From CAYJPV01 sp964396055 (GTDB taxonomy: Bacteria > Acidobacteriota > Vicinamibacteria > Vicinamibacterales > JAKQTR01): a DNA stretch of 34,786 nt. The stretch is from assembly GCA_964396055.1 (NCBI GenBank), contig CAYNDV010000036.1:1-34786 (forward strand), given 5' to 3'. Under the pieces are notes generated by a model. The model did no database searches. It was given only the letters and a program-made list of their open reading frames with translations, and had not been told where the DNA came from. Shown here in pieces: positions 1 through 8,136 of this stretch; the first letter of the stretch is position 1; every line of letters begins with the position of its first letter. A program made the translations under genes and the position numbers.

Positions 1-56
1 AGCCTCTAGCCTCTAGCCTCTAGCCTCTAGCCTCTAGCCTCTAGCCTCCAGCCTCG
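1..56. repeat. 7-bp tandem repeat (AGCCTCT) at helicase 3' end
   Basis: Eight consecutive copies of a 7-bp unit AGCCTCT fill the first 56 bases; the first six are perfect and the last two end in C and G. Read on the minus strand the unit contains TAG, and the copy at 41-43 supplies the stop codon of the helicase gene. The array may continue beyond the window edge. Such a short array can change copy number by slippage; copies beyond the stop codon would not alter the protein. Confidence 0.9.
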
Positions 57-1309
57 TCCTCGAGATCCTGCATCTTGAGCCCGATGGCGCGCTCGATGGC
101 CTGGAGATCGGGGAGTTCCTCGGGGTCCACCAGCGTCAGCGCCTTGCCGGTGGCCTCGGCCCGGCCGGTGCGGCCCGCGCGGTGCACGTAGGCGTCGGGC
201 CCGTGGGGCACCTCGTAGTTCACCACCAGTTCGATGCCGTCCACGTCGAGTCCGCGGGCGGCGATGTCGGTGGCCACCAGCGTCTTGACCCGGCCCGACC
301 GGAACGCCTCGAGGGCTGCCGTCCGATCGGCCTGTGTCCGGTCGGCATGCAGGGCCGCGCAGCGGATGCCGCGTCCCGACAGCGTCGACGCCAGCCGGTC
401 GGCGAACCGCTTGGTCCGCACGAAGATGAGCGTCGGCTCGCGATGGCGGCGCAGCAGGTCGCCCAGGAACTCGGCCTTGTTGCGGTCGGCCACGACGTGC
501 GCCATGTGCGTGATGGTCTTGGCCGGTCCCCCCGCCCGCCCGATCTGGATGAGTTTCGGGTCGCGCATCACCTGCTCGGCCAGCTTCACCACGTCCGACG
601 ACGTCGTGGCCGAGAAGAGCAGCGTCTGGCGCGTCGGCGGCAGCGCCGAGACGATCCGGCTGACGTCGGGCCAGAAGCCCATGTCGAGCATCCGGTCGGC
701 CTCGTCGAGGATCAGCACCTCGACGTGGCTGAAGTCCACGATGCCCGTATTCATGTGGTCCAGCAGGCGGCCGGGCGTGGCCACCACCATGTCGGCGCCG
801 GCGCGCAGGGCCCGCGCCTGGATGTCCCCGTCCACGCCCCCGTACACCGCCACGCTGGTCAGCGTGGTGTGGTAGGCGAAGCCCGTGAAGTCGTCTTCGA
901 TCTGGACTGCCAGTTCGCGCGTCGGCGCCAGCACCAGCGCGCGAATCACGCCCGCCGACGGGGTCTCCAGGAGGCGCTGCATCAACGGCAGCAGGAAGGC
1001 TGCCGTCTTGCCCGTGCCGGTCTCGGCGCAGGCTATCAGGTCGCCGCCCGTGAACACGATCGGGAACACGGCGCTCTGCACCGGCGTCGTCCGCTCGAAG
1101 CCGCGGTCCTCGATGCCGGCCCGCAGCCGCGCATCGAGCTTGAACGCGGAGAACTCCACGGGCGTCGGATCGTGCGGCGCCACGTCGAACGGCACCACCG
1201 TGGGCGCCTGCGGGGTGGTGTGACGGGCGGTGGGCCGACGGCCCGGACGGCCTGAACGGCTGGAACGACGGGGGCTGGAAGCTCGGGAATCGGAAGTCTT
1301 GGTGGTCAC
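41..1309 (-). CDS. DEAD-box ATP-dependent RNA helicase (RhlE-like)
   Basis: ATP-dependent RNA unwinding or remodelling enzyme of the DEAD-box family, acting in the cytoplasm on structured RNA (ribosome assembly or mRNA decay). From the chosen start it is 422 residues with a full set of motifs: Q motif (FERTTPVQ, about 71-78), motif I AETGTGKT (95-102), PTRELA, TPGRL, DEAD (202-205), SAT (233-235), the motif V region ARGLDV and HRAGRTGR (376-383). A basic Ser/Arg/Pro-rich tail of about 50 residues precedes the core, and there is almost no C-terminal extension, which suits RhlE-like proteins. I chose a GTG start at 1309; an in-frame TTG at 1408 would add 33 residues with a weak AAGGTG upstream. 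The stop codon lies inside the 7-bp repeat array. It is divergent from the peptidase gene at 1578. Confidence 0.93.
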   Translation of the reverse strand: MTTKTSDSRASSPRRSSRSGRPGRRPTARHTTPQAPTVVPFDVAPHDPTPVEFSAFKLDARLRAGIEDRGFERTTPVQSAVFPIVFTGGDLIACAETGTGKTAAFLLPLMQRLLETPSAGVIRALVLAPTRELAVQIEDDFTGFAYHTTLTSVAVYGGVDGDIQARALRAGADMVVATPGRLLDHMNTGIVDFSHVEVLILDEADRMLDMGFWPDVSRIVSALPPTRQTLLFSATTSSDVVKLAEQVMRDPKLIQIGRAGGPAKTITHMAHVVADRNKAEFLGDLLRRHREPTLIFVRTKRFADRLASTLSGRGIRCAALHADRTQADRTAALEAFRSGRVKTLVATDIAARGLDVDGIELVVNYEVPHGPDAYVHRAGRTGRAEATGKALTLVDPEELPDLQAIERAIGLKMQDLEDEAGG

Positions 1310-1577
1310 GTGCTGAATGGGTCTTGCCAGTAATCCAAACGGGGTGAGGGCAGCCAGGCGGCAATCGGGCTGGCAGCGGCGGGGCGGCCATGGCGGCGGT
1401 CCCGGCAATCACCGTAACACCTTGATTATGACACGATTCCGGGCGCGGGCCCACCGGGCCAGGTCCGGGTGGCGTTTCGGCCTGTATCCCGTATGATACT
1501 CCTCGAACGACCGCGCAACGTGTCCCGCCCGGCGCGCTAGAATGGCCGGGTTCGTCGTTACCGAAAGGACATCGCGT

Positions 1578-3320
1578 ATGACCTCCCCGATCCGGCGAGT
1601 CGGCCTCGCCTGCCTAGTCCTCCTGGTGGCTGCCGGCAGCGCGACGGCCCAGCAGGTTCAGGTGCAGGAACTGCTGTTGGACAACGGCATGACGTTCCTC
1701 TTCGTGCCGCGCAAGGGCGACCCCAACGTGGCGGCCGGGTGGGTGGCCCGGGTAGGCTCGGTCAACGAGCGGCCCGGCATCACCGGCATCTCGCACCTCT
1801 TCGAGCACATGATGTTCAAGGGCACCCGCACGATCGGGACCTCGAACATCGAGGAGGACCTGAAACTCCAGGGCGACATGGATGCGGTGAAGGCGAAGAT
1901 CCGCGTCGAGGAACGGGACCAGCTGCGGCGCCTCCGGCTGGGCGAGATTGCCGACGTCCGCGATCCGAAATCCCGCACGCCGGCCCACCAGGCGCTGCTC
2001 GACGACCTGGCCGGCCTGGAGAAGCGACAGCGCGACCTCATCGTCAAGAACGAGTTCGACCGGATTTACACGAACGCCGGCGCCAGCGGCATGAACGCGA
2101 GCACGTCCAACGACTTCACGATCTACTTCATCAACGTGCCAGCCAACAAGCTGGAGCTGTGGTTCTGGATGGAGTCGGACCGGCTGGCCCATCCCGTGTT
2201 CCGCGAGTTCTACTCGGAGCGCGACGTCGTGCGCGAGGAGCGGCGGCTGCGTACCGAGAGCACGCCCACGGGCCGGTTCCAGGAGGAGTTCGAGGCGTTG
2301 TTCTGGAGCGCCTCGCCGTACCACTGGCCCGTCGTCGGCTGGCCGAGCGACGTGGAGGCCATCACCCGCGAGGAGGCCCTCGCGTACTTCGACCTGAACT
2401 ACGCGCCCAACAACCTGACGGCCTGCCTGGTGGGCGACTTCGACGTCGCGACGGCGAAGCAGCTGGCGCAGCGGTACTTCGGGCGGCTCAAGCGCAACCC
2501 GCTCGACCCGCCGCCGGTGCGGACGCGCGAGATCGAGCCGCAGGCCGAGAAACGCATGACGGCGCACGCGGAGACCAACCCGCAGGCGGTGGCGCGGTAC
2601 CACACCGTGGCGACAGGCCACCGCGACGAGGCGGCGCTCGACGTGCTGGGGGCGATCCTGAGCGGCCGCACGGGCCGGCTCTACAAGTCGCTCGTGCTGG
2701 ACCAGAAGGTCGCCACCAACGCCAGCGCCGGGCAGAACGGCCTCAAGTGGGAAGGGTACTTCCAGCTGATGGCCACGGCGGCGCCGGGCCAGACGCCCGA
2801 GAAGGTGGAGCAGGCGCTCTACAAGGAGATCGAAAAGCTCCAGACGACGAGGGTGGAGGACCGCGAGCTGCAGAAGGTGAAGAACCAGTCGGCGGCCGAC
2901 ACGTTCCGCCGCGTGCAGGCCAACTTTGCCCTGATGCTGCAGCTGCTGCTGGCTGACAACACGCTCGGCTGGCGGAGCTTCAACGAGGAGCCGGCGAAGA
3001 TCCAGGCCGTCACCGCCGACGACATCCAGCGCGTCGCGAAGACCTACTTCACGCCCGAGCGCCGCGCCGTGATCCTCTACTACACCAAGGCCGCGCCTGC
3101 CGGCGCCGCCGAGGCCGATCCGCTGCTCGAGGGCCTGACCGACCAGGAAAAGGCCCAGGTCCGCCAGATGCGGGGCATGATCCAGCAGCTCTCGGTGGAG
3201 CAGGCGAAGCAGATGCTGCAGAAGCTGGAGGCGTCGGCGGCCGCGGCGCCGCCGGAGCGGCAGAAGGTGATGCACGCGATCAAGACCGTCCTCCAGCAGA
3301 AGATTGGGAAGGGAGCGTAG
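1578..3320 (+). CDS. M16 family zinc metallopeptidase, catalytic partner
   Basis: Secreted or periplasmic zinc endopeptidase of family M16 (pitrilysin/processing-peptidase type), about 580 residues. The ATG at 1578 follows a GAAAGGA ribosome site and opens a clear signal peptide (hydrophobic core LACLVLLVAAG, cleavage after SATA). The inverted zinc motif HLFEH lies at residues 73-77, with the further acidic ligand expected in the ERDVVREE segment downstream. Between them is a charged, probably coiled-coil insertion of about 70 residues (roughly 100-170) not seen in minimal M16 domains. A second M16 domain follows. The gene is 2 bp from the next one, which encodes a zinc-less M16 protein, so the two products probably form a heterodimer in which this subunit carries catalysis, as in mitochondrial processing peptidase. 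An upstream in-frame ATG at 1542 is rejected because it would bury the signal peptide. Confidence 0.93.
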   Translation: MTSPIRRVGLACLVLLVAAGSATAQQVQVQELLLDNGMTFLFVPRKGDPNVAAGWVARVGSVNERPGITGISHLFEHMMFKGTRTIGTSNIEEDLKLQGDMDAVKAKIRVEERDQLRRLRLGEIADVRDPKSRTPAHQALLDDLAGLEKRQRDLIVKNEFDRIYTNAGASGMNASTSNDFTIYFINVPANKLELWFWMESDRLAHPVFREFYSERDVVREERRLRTESTPTGRFQEEFEALFWSASPYHWPVVGWPSDVEAITREEALAYFDLNYAPNNLTACLVGDFDVATAKQLAQRYFGRLKRNPLDPPPVRTREIEPQAEKRMTAHAETNPQAVARYHTVATGHRDEAALDVLGAILSGRTGRLYKSLVLDQKVATNASAGQNGLKWEGYFQLMATAAPGQTPEKVEQALYKEIEKLQTTRVEDRELQKVKNQSAADTFRRVQANFALMLQLLLADNTLGWRSFNEEPAKIQAVTADDIQRVAKTYFTPERRAVILYYTKAAPAGAAEADPLLEGLTDQEKAQVRQMRGMIQQLSVEQAKQMLQKLEASAAAAPPERQKVMHAIKTVLQQKIGKGA

Positions 3321-3322
3321 CC

Positions 3323-4822
3323 ATGAACCCCACACGATGCTCGGTGGCGCTCGCGGCCGGGGTCGTGGCCGCCAGCCTGCTGGCCGCGCCCGCGTCGGCC
3401 CAGGTGCCCGCCCACCCGCGCGACCTGACGTTCGCGCCGCTCTCGTTCGATCCCCCCGAGGCGGCGAAGCACCGCCGCGTCCTGAAGAACAAGGTCGTGG
3501 CCTTCGTCGTCGAGGACCACGAACTGCCGCTCGTCACCGTGGGCATCTTCATCCGCGCCGGCAACTACCTCGACCCGGCGGGCAAGGAGGGCCTGGCGGC
3601 CGCGGTGGCGTCGCAGATGCGGGCCGGCGGCGCCGGCGCCCTCAGCGCCGACGCCTTCGACGAGGACGTGGACTTCCTGGCCGCGAACCTGTCGGTGTCG
3701 CTCGGCGGCACGAGCGGCGGGGCGATGGCCAACTTCCTCGCCAAGGACACCGACAAGGCCCTTGACCTGCTGTTCGCCATGCTGCAGAAGCCCGCGTTCC
3801 AGCCGGACCGGTTCGATCTCTACAAGCGGCAGGTCCTGCAGGGGCTGGCCCGGCGCAACGACAACACCGCCGGCATCGAGGGCCGCGAATGGGGCCGGCT
3901 GATGTACGGCGGGACGTTCTTCACGACGCGGCCGGTCACGAAGGCCTCCATCGAGGGGTTGACCCGCGAGGACCTCGTGGCGTTCCACCAGCAGCACGTG
4001 CACCCCGGAAACTTCATCATCGCCGTGTCGGGCGACGTCCGGCCTGACGAGATCGCGGCGAAGCTCGAGGCCCGCATGGCCGGCTGGACCGCGCCCGCCG
4101 GGTACGTCCGGGCCGCGATCCCGAAACCCGCGCATGTGCCTGTGCCGGGCGTGTACATGGTGCACAAGCCCGACGTCAACCAGGGCCGCGTCACCATGGG
4201 GCACCTGGGCATCCAGCGCGGCAACCCGGATGCCATTGCCGTCGAGTTGATGAACGACATCCTCGGCGGGTCCGGCTTCACGTCGCGCATCACCAATCGC
4301 GTGCGCTCGGACGAAGGCCTGGCGTACAGCGCCGGGTCGAGCTTCCCGCCGGGCACCTACTACCCTGGCACCTTCAGCGCCGGCTTCCAGTCAAAGAGCG
4401 CCACGGTGGCCCAGGCGGTGCAGATCGTCCTTGAGGAGATCGCGCGGATCCGGACCACACCCGTCACTGCGGACGAGCTCGAGACCGTCAGGAATTCGGC
4501 CATCGAGGTGTTCCCGCGGCAGTTTTCCTCGGCGTCCGTCGTGGCCAGCGTGTTCGCCTCCGACGAACTCACGGGGCGCGACCCGCTCTACTGGAAGACG
4601 TACCGGGACAAGGTGCGTGCCGTCACCATCGCCGACATCCAGCGGGTGGCGCAGAAGTACCTGACCCCGGACAAGCTCGTGATCCTCGCGGTCGGCAACG
4701 TCGACGACATGCTGAAGGGCAACCCGGACAAGCCTGAGTACTCCTTCGACAAGATCCGACAAGGCCGGGAGGTGGTCCGTATCCCGCTGCCCGAGCCGAG
4801 CACGATGGTGTACCCCAGGTGA
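3323..4822 (+). CDS. M16 family peptidase-like protein, non-catalytic partner
   Basis: M16-fold protein of 499 residues with a signal peptide (AAGVVAASLLAAPASA). At the place where HxxEH should lie after the first strands, the sequence reads KEGLAAAVASQM, so the zinc ligands are missing and the protein is probably not a peptidase by itself. The C-terminal M16 domain is well preserved (segments such as GRVTMGHLGIQRGNPD and ILGGSGFTSRI). In heterodimeric M16 enzymes the zinc-less subunit helps bind substrate in the closed chamber; that is the likely role here with the product of the gene just upstream. The start ATG is 2 bp after the preceding stop and has a GGGAAGGGAG ribosome site. The stop TGA overlaps the start of the next gene, so all three genes probably share a transcript. 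Confidence 0.92.
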   Translation: MNPTRCSVALAAGVVAASLLAAPASAQVPAHPRDLTFAPLSFDPPEAAKHRRVLKNKVVAFVVEDHELPLVTVGIFIRAGNYLDPAGKEGLAAAVASQMRAGGAGALSADAFDEDVDFLAANLSVSLGGTSGGAMANFLAKDTDKALDLLFAMLQKPAFQPDRFDLYKRQVLQGLARRNDNTAGIEGREWGRLMYGGTFFTTRPVTKASIEGLTREDLVAFHQQHVHPGNFIIAVSGDVRPDEIAAKLEARMAGWTAPAGYVRAAIPKPAHVPVPGVYMVHKPDVNQGRVTMGHLGIQRGNPDAIAVELMNDILGGSGFTSRITNRVRSDEGLAYSAGSSFPPGTYYPGTFSAGFQSKSATVAQAVQIVLEEIARIRTTPVTADELETVRNSAIEVFPRQFSSASVVASVFASDELTGRDPLYWKTYRDKVRAVTIADIQRVAQKYLTPDKLVILAVGNVDDMLKGNPDKPEYSFDKIRQGREVVRIPLPEPSTMVYPR

Positions 4823-7800
4823 TGCGGTCGCTCGCCCTCACGCTGCTGCTCGTCGTGCCCGCGGCGCTCCAGGCGTCGCAGGAGGGGCCCGGCCTGCCCT
4901 ACGAGGCCGCGCGCCTGGCCATGCGCGCCGCGGGCGTGGAGGACGGGCTGCCCAACCCACGGGTGCACTGCACGTTCCGCGACAGCCGCGGCCGGCTGTG
5001 GGTGGGCACGCAGGAGGGCGTGGCCTTTCTCGGCGGCACCGGCTGGACCTACTTCCCGCTGCCGAAAGAAGCGCCGTCGGTCTACATCCGGGCGATGGCC
5101 GAGACCTCGGACGGCGCACTCTGGTTCGGCACCGAAGCCGGAGGTCTCTGGCGCCACCTCCACGGTGAGTGGAGCCACTGGACCGAGGGCAGGGGGCTGC
5201 CGGTGGCCCGGGTCAACGTGCTGCTGGCCGACGGGCTCACGCTGTGGGTGGGCACCGGCGGCGGCGGTCTGCTCAAGGGCCAGGACGGCCAGTTTGCGGC
5301 CGTGGCCGGGCCGACCGAGCCGTGGATCTGGTCGATTGCCGCGTTGCCGGACGTGGAGGGGAAGCGGCGCATCTGGGTGGGTGGCGAGCGGCAGGTGTGG
5401 TTCCAGGAAGGGGACGGCTGGCGGCGCCTGGGCGAGCGGGAAGGGTTCTGGAACGCCGGAGCCAATGCAATGGCCGCCAGACGCCGTCCCGACGGGGGAA
5501 TCGAGATCTGGCTGAGTGCCTGGACGCTCGGGGTGGGCCGCCTGGATCTGACCAGCCAGAGGTTCGAAGGCCCGCTCGCCGGCAATCCCAGCCGCAGCCC
5601 CACCTCGCTCGCCGTCGTGCCCGGCGACGATGGCTTCCAGGAAGTGTGGGTGGGCACCTACGACGCCGGGATCGCGCGCTACACGGCTGGGGGATGGGAC
5701 ATCCTGGGGCCCTCCCGCGGTTTTCCCAGCTCGGGCGTCTACGCGCTGCTCGTCAATCCCGACGGCCGCCCGGCGCTGTGGGCGGGCACCCGCGGCGCGG
5801 GGCTCGTGTCGATCGACCCCTCAGGGTGGCGCACGATCCCTCCCGATCCGCGCCTGCCCAGCACTCAGGCGAATTGTTTCCTCGAGACCGCCGACGGCCG
5901 CGGCGGGCGCACGTTGTGGATCGGGACCGATCGCGGCCTCGTCCGCTGGAACAGCCGCGGCATCGTCGTCGACACCGTGACGAGCGGATTGCCGGCGGAC
6001 TTCGTGACCGACATCAGGGAGTTTCCGGGCCGTGCCGGCCCCGAGGTGTGGGTGGCCACGCTCGGAGGCGTGGTGCGCCAGCGCGGCACCCGGTGGGAAT
6101 CCGCGCCCGGCTGGGAGGCGCTCAGCCTCTATCGCGTGCAGAGCCTCGAGGCCGACCCGCTGCCTGGAGGCGGGTTGCGGGTGTACGCGGGCGGCGATGG
6201 CGGGCTGGCCGTGCTCGACGGCGGGCGCTGGCGGCTGGTGGAGGGCGGGCAGAGCCTGCCGCGGAACGCGATCGTCACGAGCCTGCTGCGCGCGGTCGAC
6301 CCGGACGGCACCTCGAGCCTGTGGGTGGGCATGCGCGGCGGCGGCGTGGCGCGCCTCAAGAACGGCACGTGGCGCCGGTTCGGGATCCAGGAGGGACTGC
6401 CCAACGCGTCGGTCTACGGCCTGGCCCTGTCGCAGACGCCCGGCGGCCGGCGCTGGCTGTGGGCCACCATGGTCGGCGGCGGCGGCCTGGCCCGGCTCGA
6501 CATGGACCGCCCCGACGAGGGCTTCCGGTCGTGGACGCAGGCCGAACTCTCCGGCGTCCCCACACAGGGCATCCAGCGCGTGGTGGTGAGCCCCCAGGGC
6601 GCCATGTACCTCACGACGTCGCGCGGCGTGGTCCGCATGGACGTGCAGGGCCCTGACTGGGAGCCGTGGCGCGTGACGACGTTCCGGACCAGCGACGGCC
6701 TGCCCAGCGCGGCGTCCGAGGCCGGCGCCGCGTATATCGACATGGAGGGCCGCGTCTGGGTGGGCACGGCCAGGGGCGTCGCCGTGCTCGATCCCCTGGG
6801 AGAGCGGCAGGTGCCCCCGCCCGGGCCGCCCATCATCGAGCAGGTGCTCGTGCAGGGGCGGCCCGTCGACCCCGACGCNNNNNNNNNNNNNNNNNNNNNN
6901 NNNNNNNNNNNNNNNNNNNNNNNNNNNNNNNNNNNNNNNNNNNNNNNNNNNNNNNNNNNNNNNNNNNNNNNNNNNNNNGGCCGCCCATCATCGAGCAGGT
7001 GCTCGTGCAGGGGCGGCCCGTCGACCCCGACGCGCCCATCCACCTGGGGCATCGTGATCAGCGCCTGCGCGTGGCGTTCGGCCTCCCCACGTACCTGCGC
7101 TACGAGTCGACGGTGTACCGCACGCAACTCGTGGGGCTCGAGCAGGTGCCGCAGGACTGGTCGTCGCGGGCGGAGCGTGAGTTCACCACGTTGCCGGCCG
7201 CCGGCTACACGCTGCGTATCTGGGCGCGCGACGGGTTGGGGCGCGAGTCTCCGCCCGCCGAACTGACCATCGTCGTGACGCCGCCCTGGTGGCGGACGTG
7301 GTGGGCGCTGGGCGGCGCACTGCTGGCGCTGGCGGCCCTGGTGGCCGGCCTCGTCTGGCGGCGGCACCGGGTGCTGGCCGACAAGGCGATGGCCCTCGAG
7401 GCGCTCGTGCACGAGCGGACGCGCGAGCTGGCGGCGGCCAACGACGCCCTGCAGCACCAGAGCATGACGGATCCGCTGACGGGCGTGTTCAACCGCCGGT
7501 CGCTGCCGCAGCACATCGCCGTGATCACGAACCGGCTGGTGCGCCGCTACCGCCGGGCGCCCGACGCTGCGGCCGACCCGAACCGCGATCTCGGCTTCCT
7601 GCTGCTCGACATGGACCACTTCAAGTCGGTGAACGACACCTGGGGACACCAGGCCGGCGACCGGGTGCTGCGCCAGGCGGCGGATGTCGTGCGCGCCGCC
7701 GTTCGCGAGGAGGATCTCGTGGTCCGCTGGGGCGGCGAGGAGTTCCTCATCATCGCGCTGGACACGCAGGCGGCCGAACTGCCGGTGCTGGCCGAGCGCG

Positions 7801-8135
7801 TCCGCGAACGCCTGGCGAACCACCGCTTCGACACCGGCGCGGGCCAGCCCATCACGCGCACCGCGTCGATCGGGTTCGTGGCCATGCCGTTGCTGGCCGA
7901 CCGACCCGAGGCCTTCAACTGGGAGCAGCTTGTCTCCCTGGCCGACCAGGGGCTCTACCGGGCCAAGGCCAGCGGGCGCAACCGGTGGGTCGGGCTGTTG
8001 CCTGACCCCCGCGCGGATTCACGGTCGGCCCCGCCCGAGGCCGACTGGGACGCGCTGGTGGCCGCCGGGTACGTACGGCAGGTCGAAGGGCCGCCGAGCC
8101 CGCCCGCGTCACATGAGGCGTCCGCCGGCGACTAG
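4822..8135 (+). CDS. Membrane sensor diguanylate cyclase with beta-propeller input (interrupted by assembly gap)
   Basis: Makes cyclic di-GMP from two GTP at the inner membrane in response to an extracytoplasmic signal. Order: signal peptide; about ten two-component-regulator propeller repeats (LWVGT, LWFGTEAGG, VWVGTYDAG, LWIGTDRG and similar); a Y_Y_Y-type Ig-like domain (about 7035-7285); one membrane helix (about 7300-7370, WWALGGALLALAALVAGLVW); a short coiled coil (HERTRELAAANDALQ); and a GGDEF domain with active-site GGEEF at 7731-7745. An inhibitory-site RxxD (REED) sits five residues before GGEEF, so product inhibition is expected. A short disordered tail follows. The frame appears shifted at the N gap, but deleting the 100 N and one 55-bp duplicate (155 bp) restores a single frame of about 1,053 residues. 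The start overlaps the upstream stop (TGATG); a GTG at 4819 is an alternative. Confidence 0.9.
6824..7033. repeat. Exact 55-bp direct duplication flanking the N gap
   Basis: The 55 bases at 6824-6878, just before the gap, are identical to the 55 bases at 6979-7033, just after it. Both encode the same stretch PPIIEQVLVQGRPVDPD. A 55-bp overlap is the size expected if two contigs from a k=55 de Bruijn assembly were scaffolded without merging. Joining 6878 directly to 7034 keeps the reading frame open (GAC GCG CCC). I read this as an artefact, not a biological repeat. Confidence 0.92.
6879..6978. other. Assembly gap (100 N)
   Basis: Exactly 100 undetermined bases, the conventional placeholder for a gap of unknown size. 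Because the flanks duplicate each other by 55 bp, the true gap is probably negative and no sequence is likely missing. Confidence 0.97.
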
Positions 8136-8136
8136 C

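Noticed and set aside
27..1454. 475-codon minus-strand frame overlapping the helicase gene
   Set aside because: Its product is low-complexity Arg/Gly/Pro sequence without domains; the overlapping frame has every DEAD-box motif.
1614..3335. 573-codon minus-strand frame opposite the first M16 gene
   Set aside because: It is a shadow of high-GC coding DNA: Leu/Arg/His-rich with no domain, while the plus strand has a signal peptide and HLFEH.
6824..7033. Biological tandem duplication or frameshift in the cyclase gene
   Set aside because: The 55-bp identity, the fixed 100-N gap and restored frame on collapse point to an assembly join.
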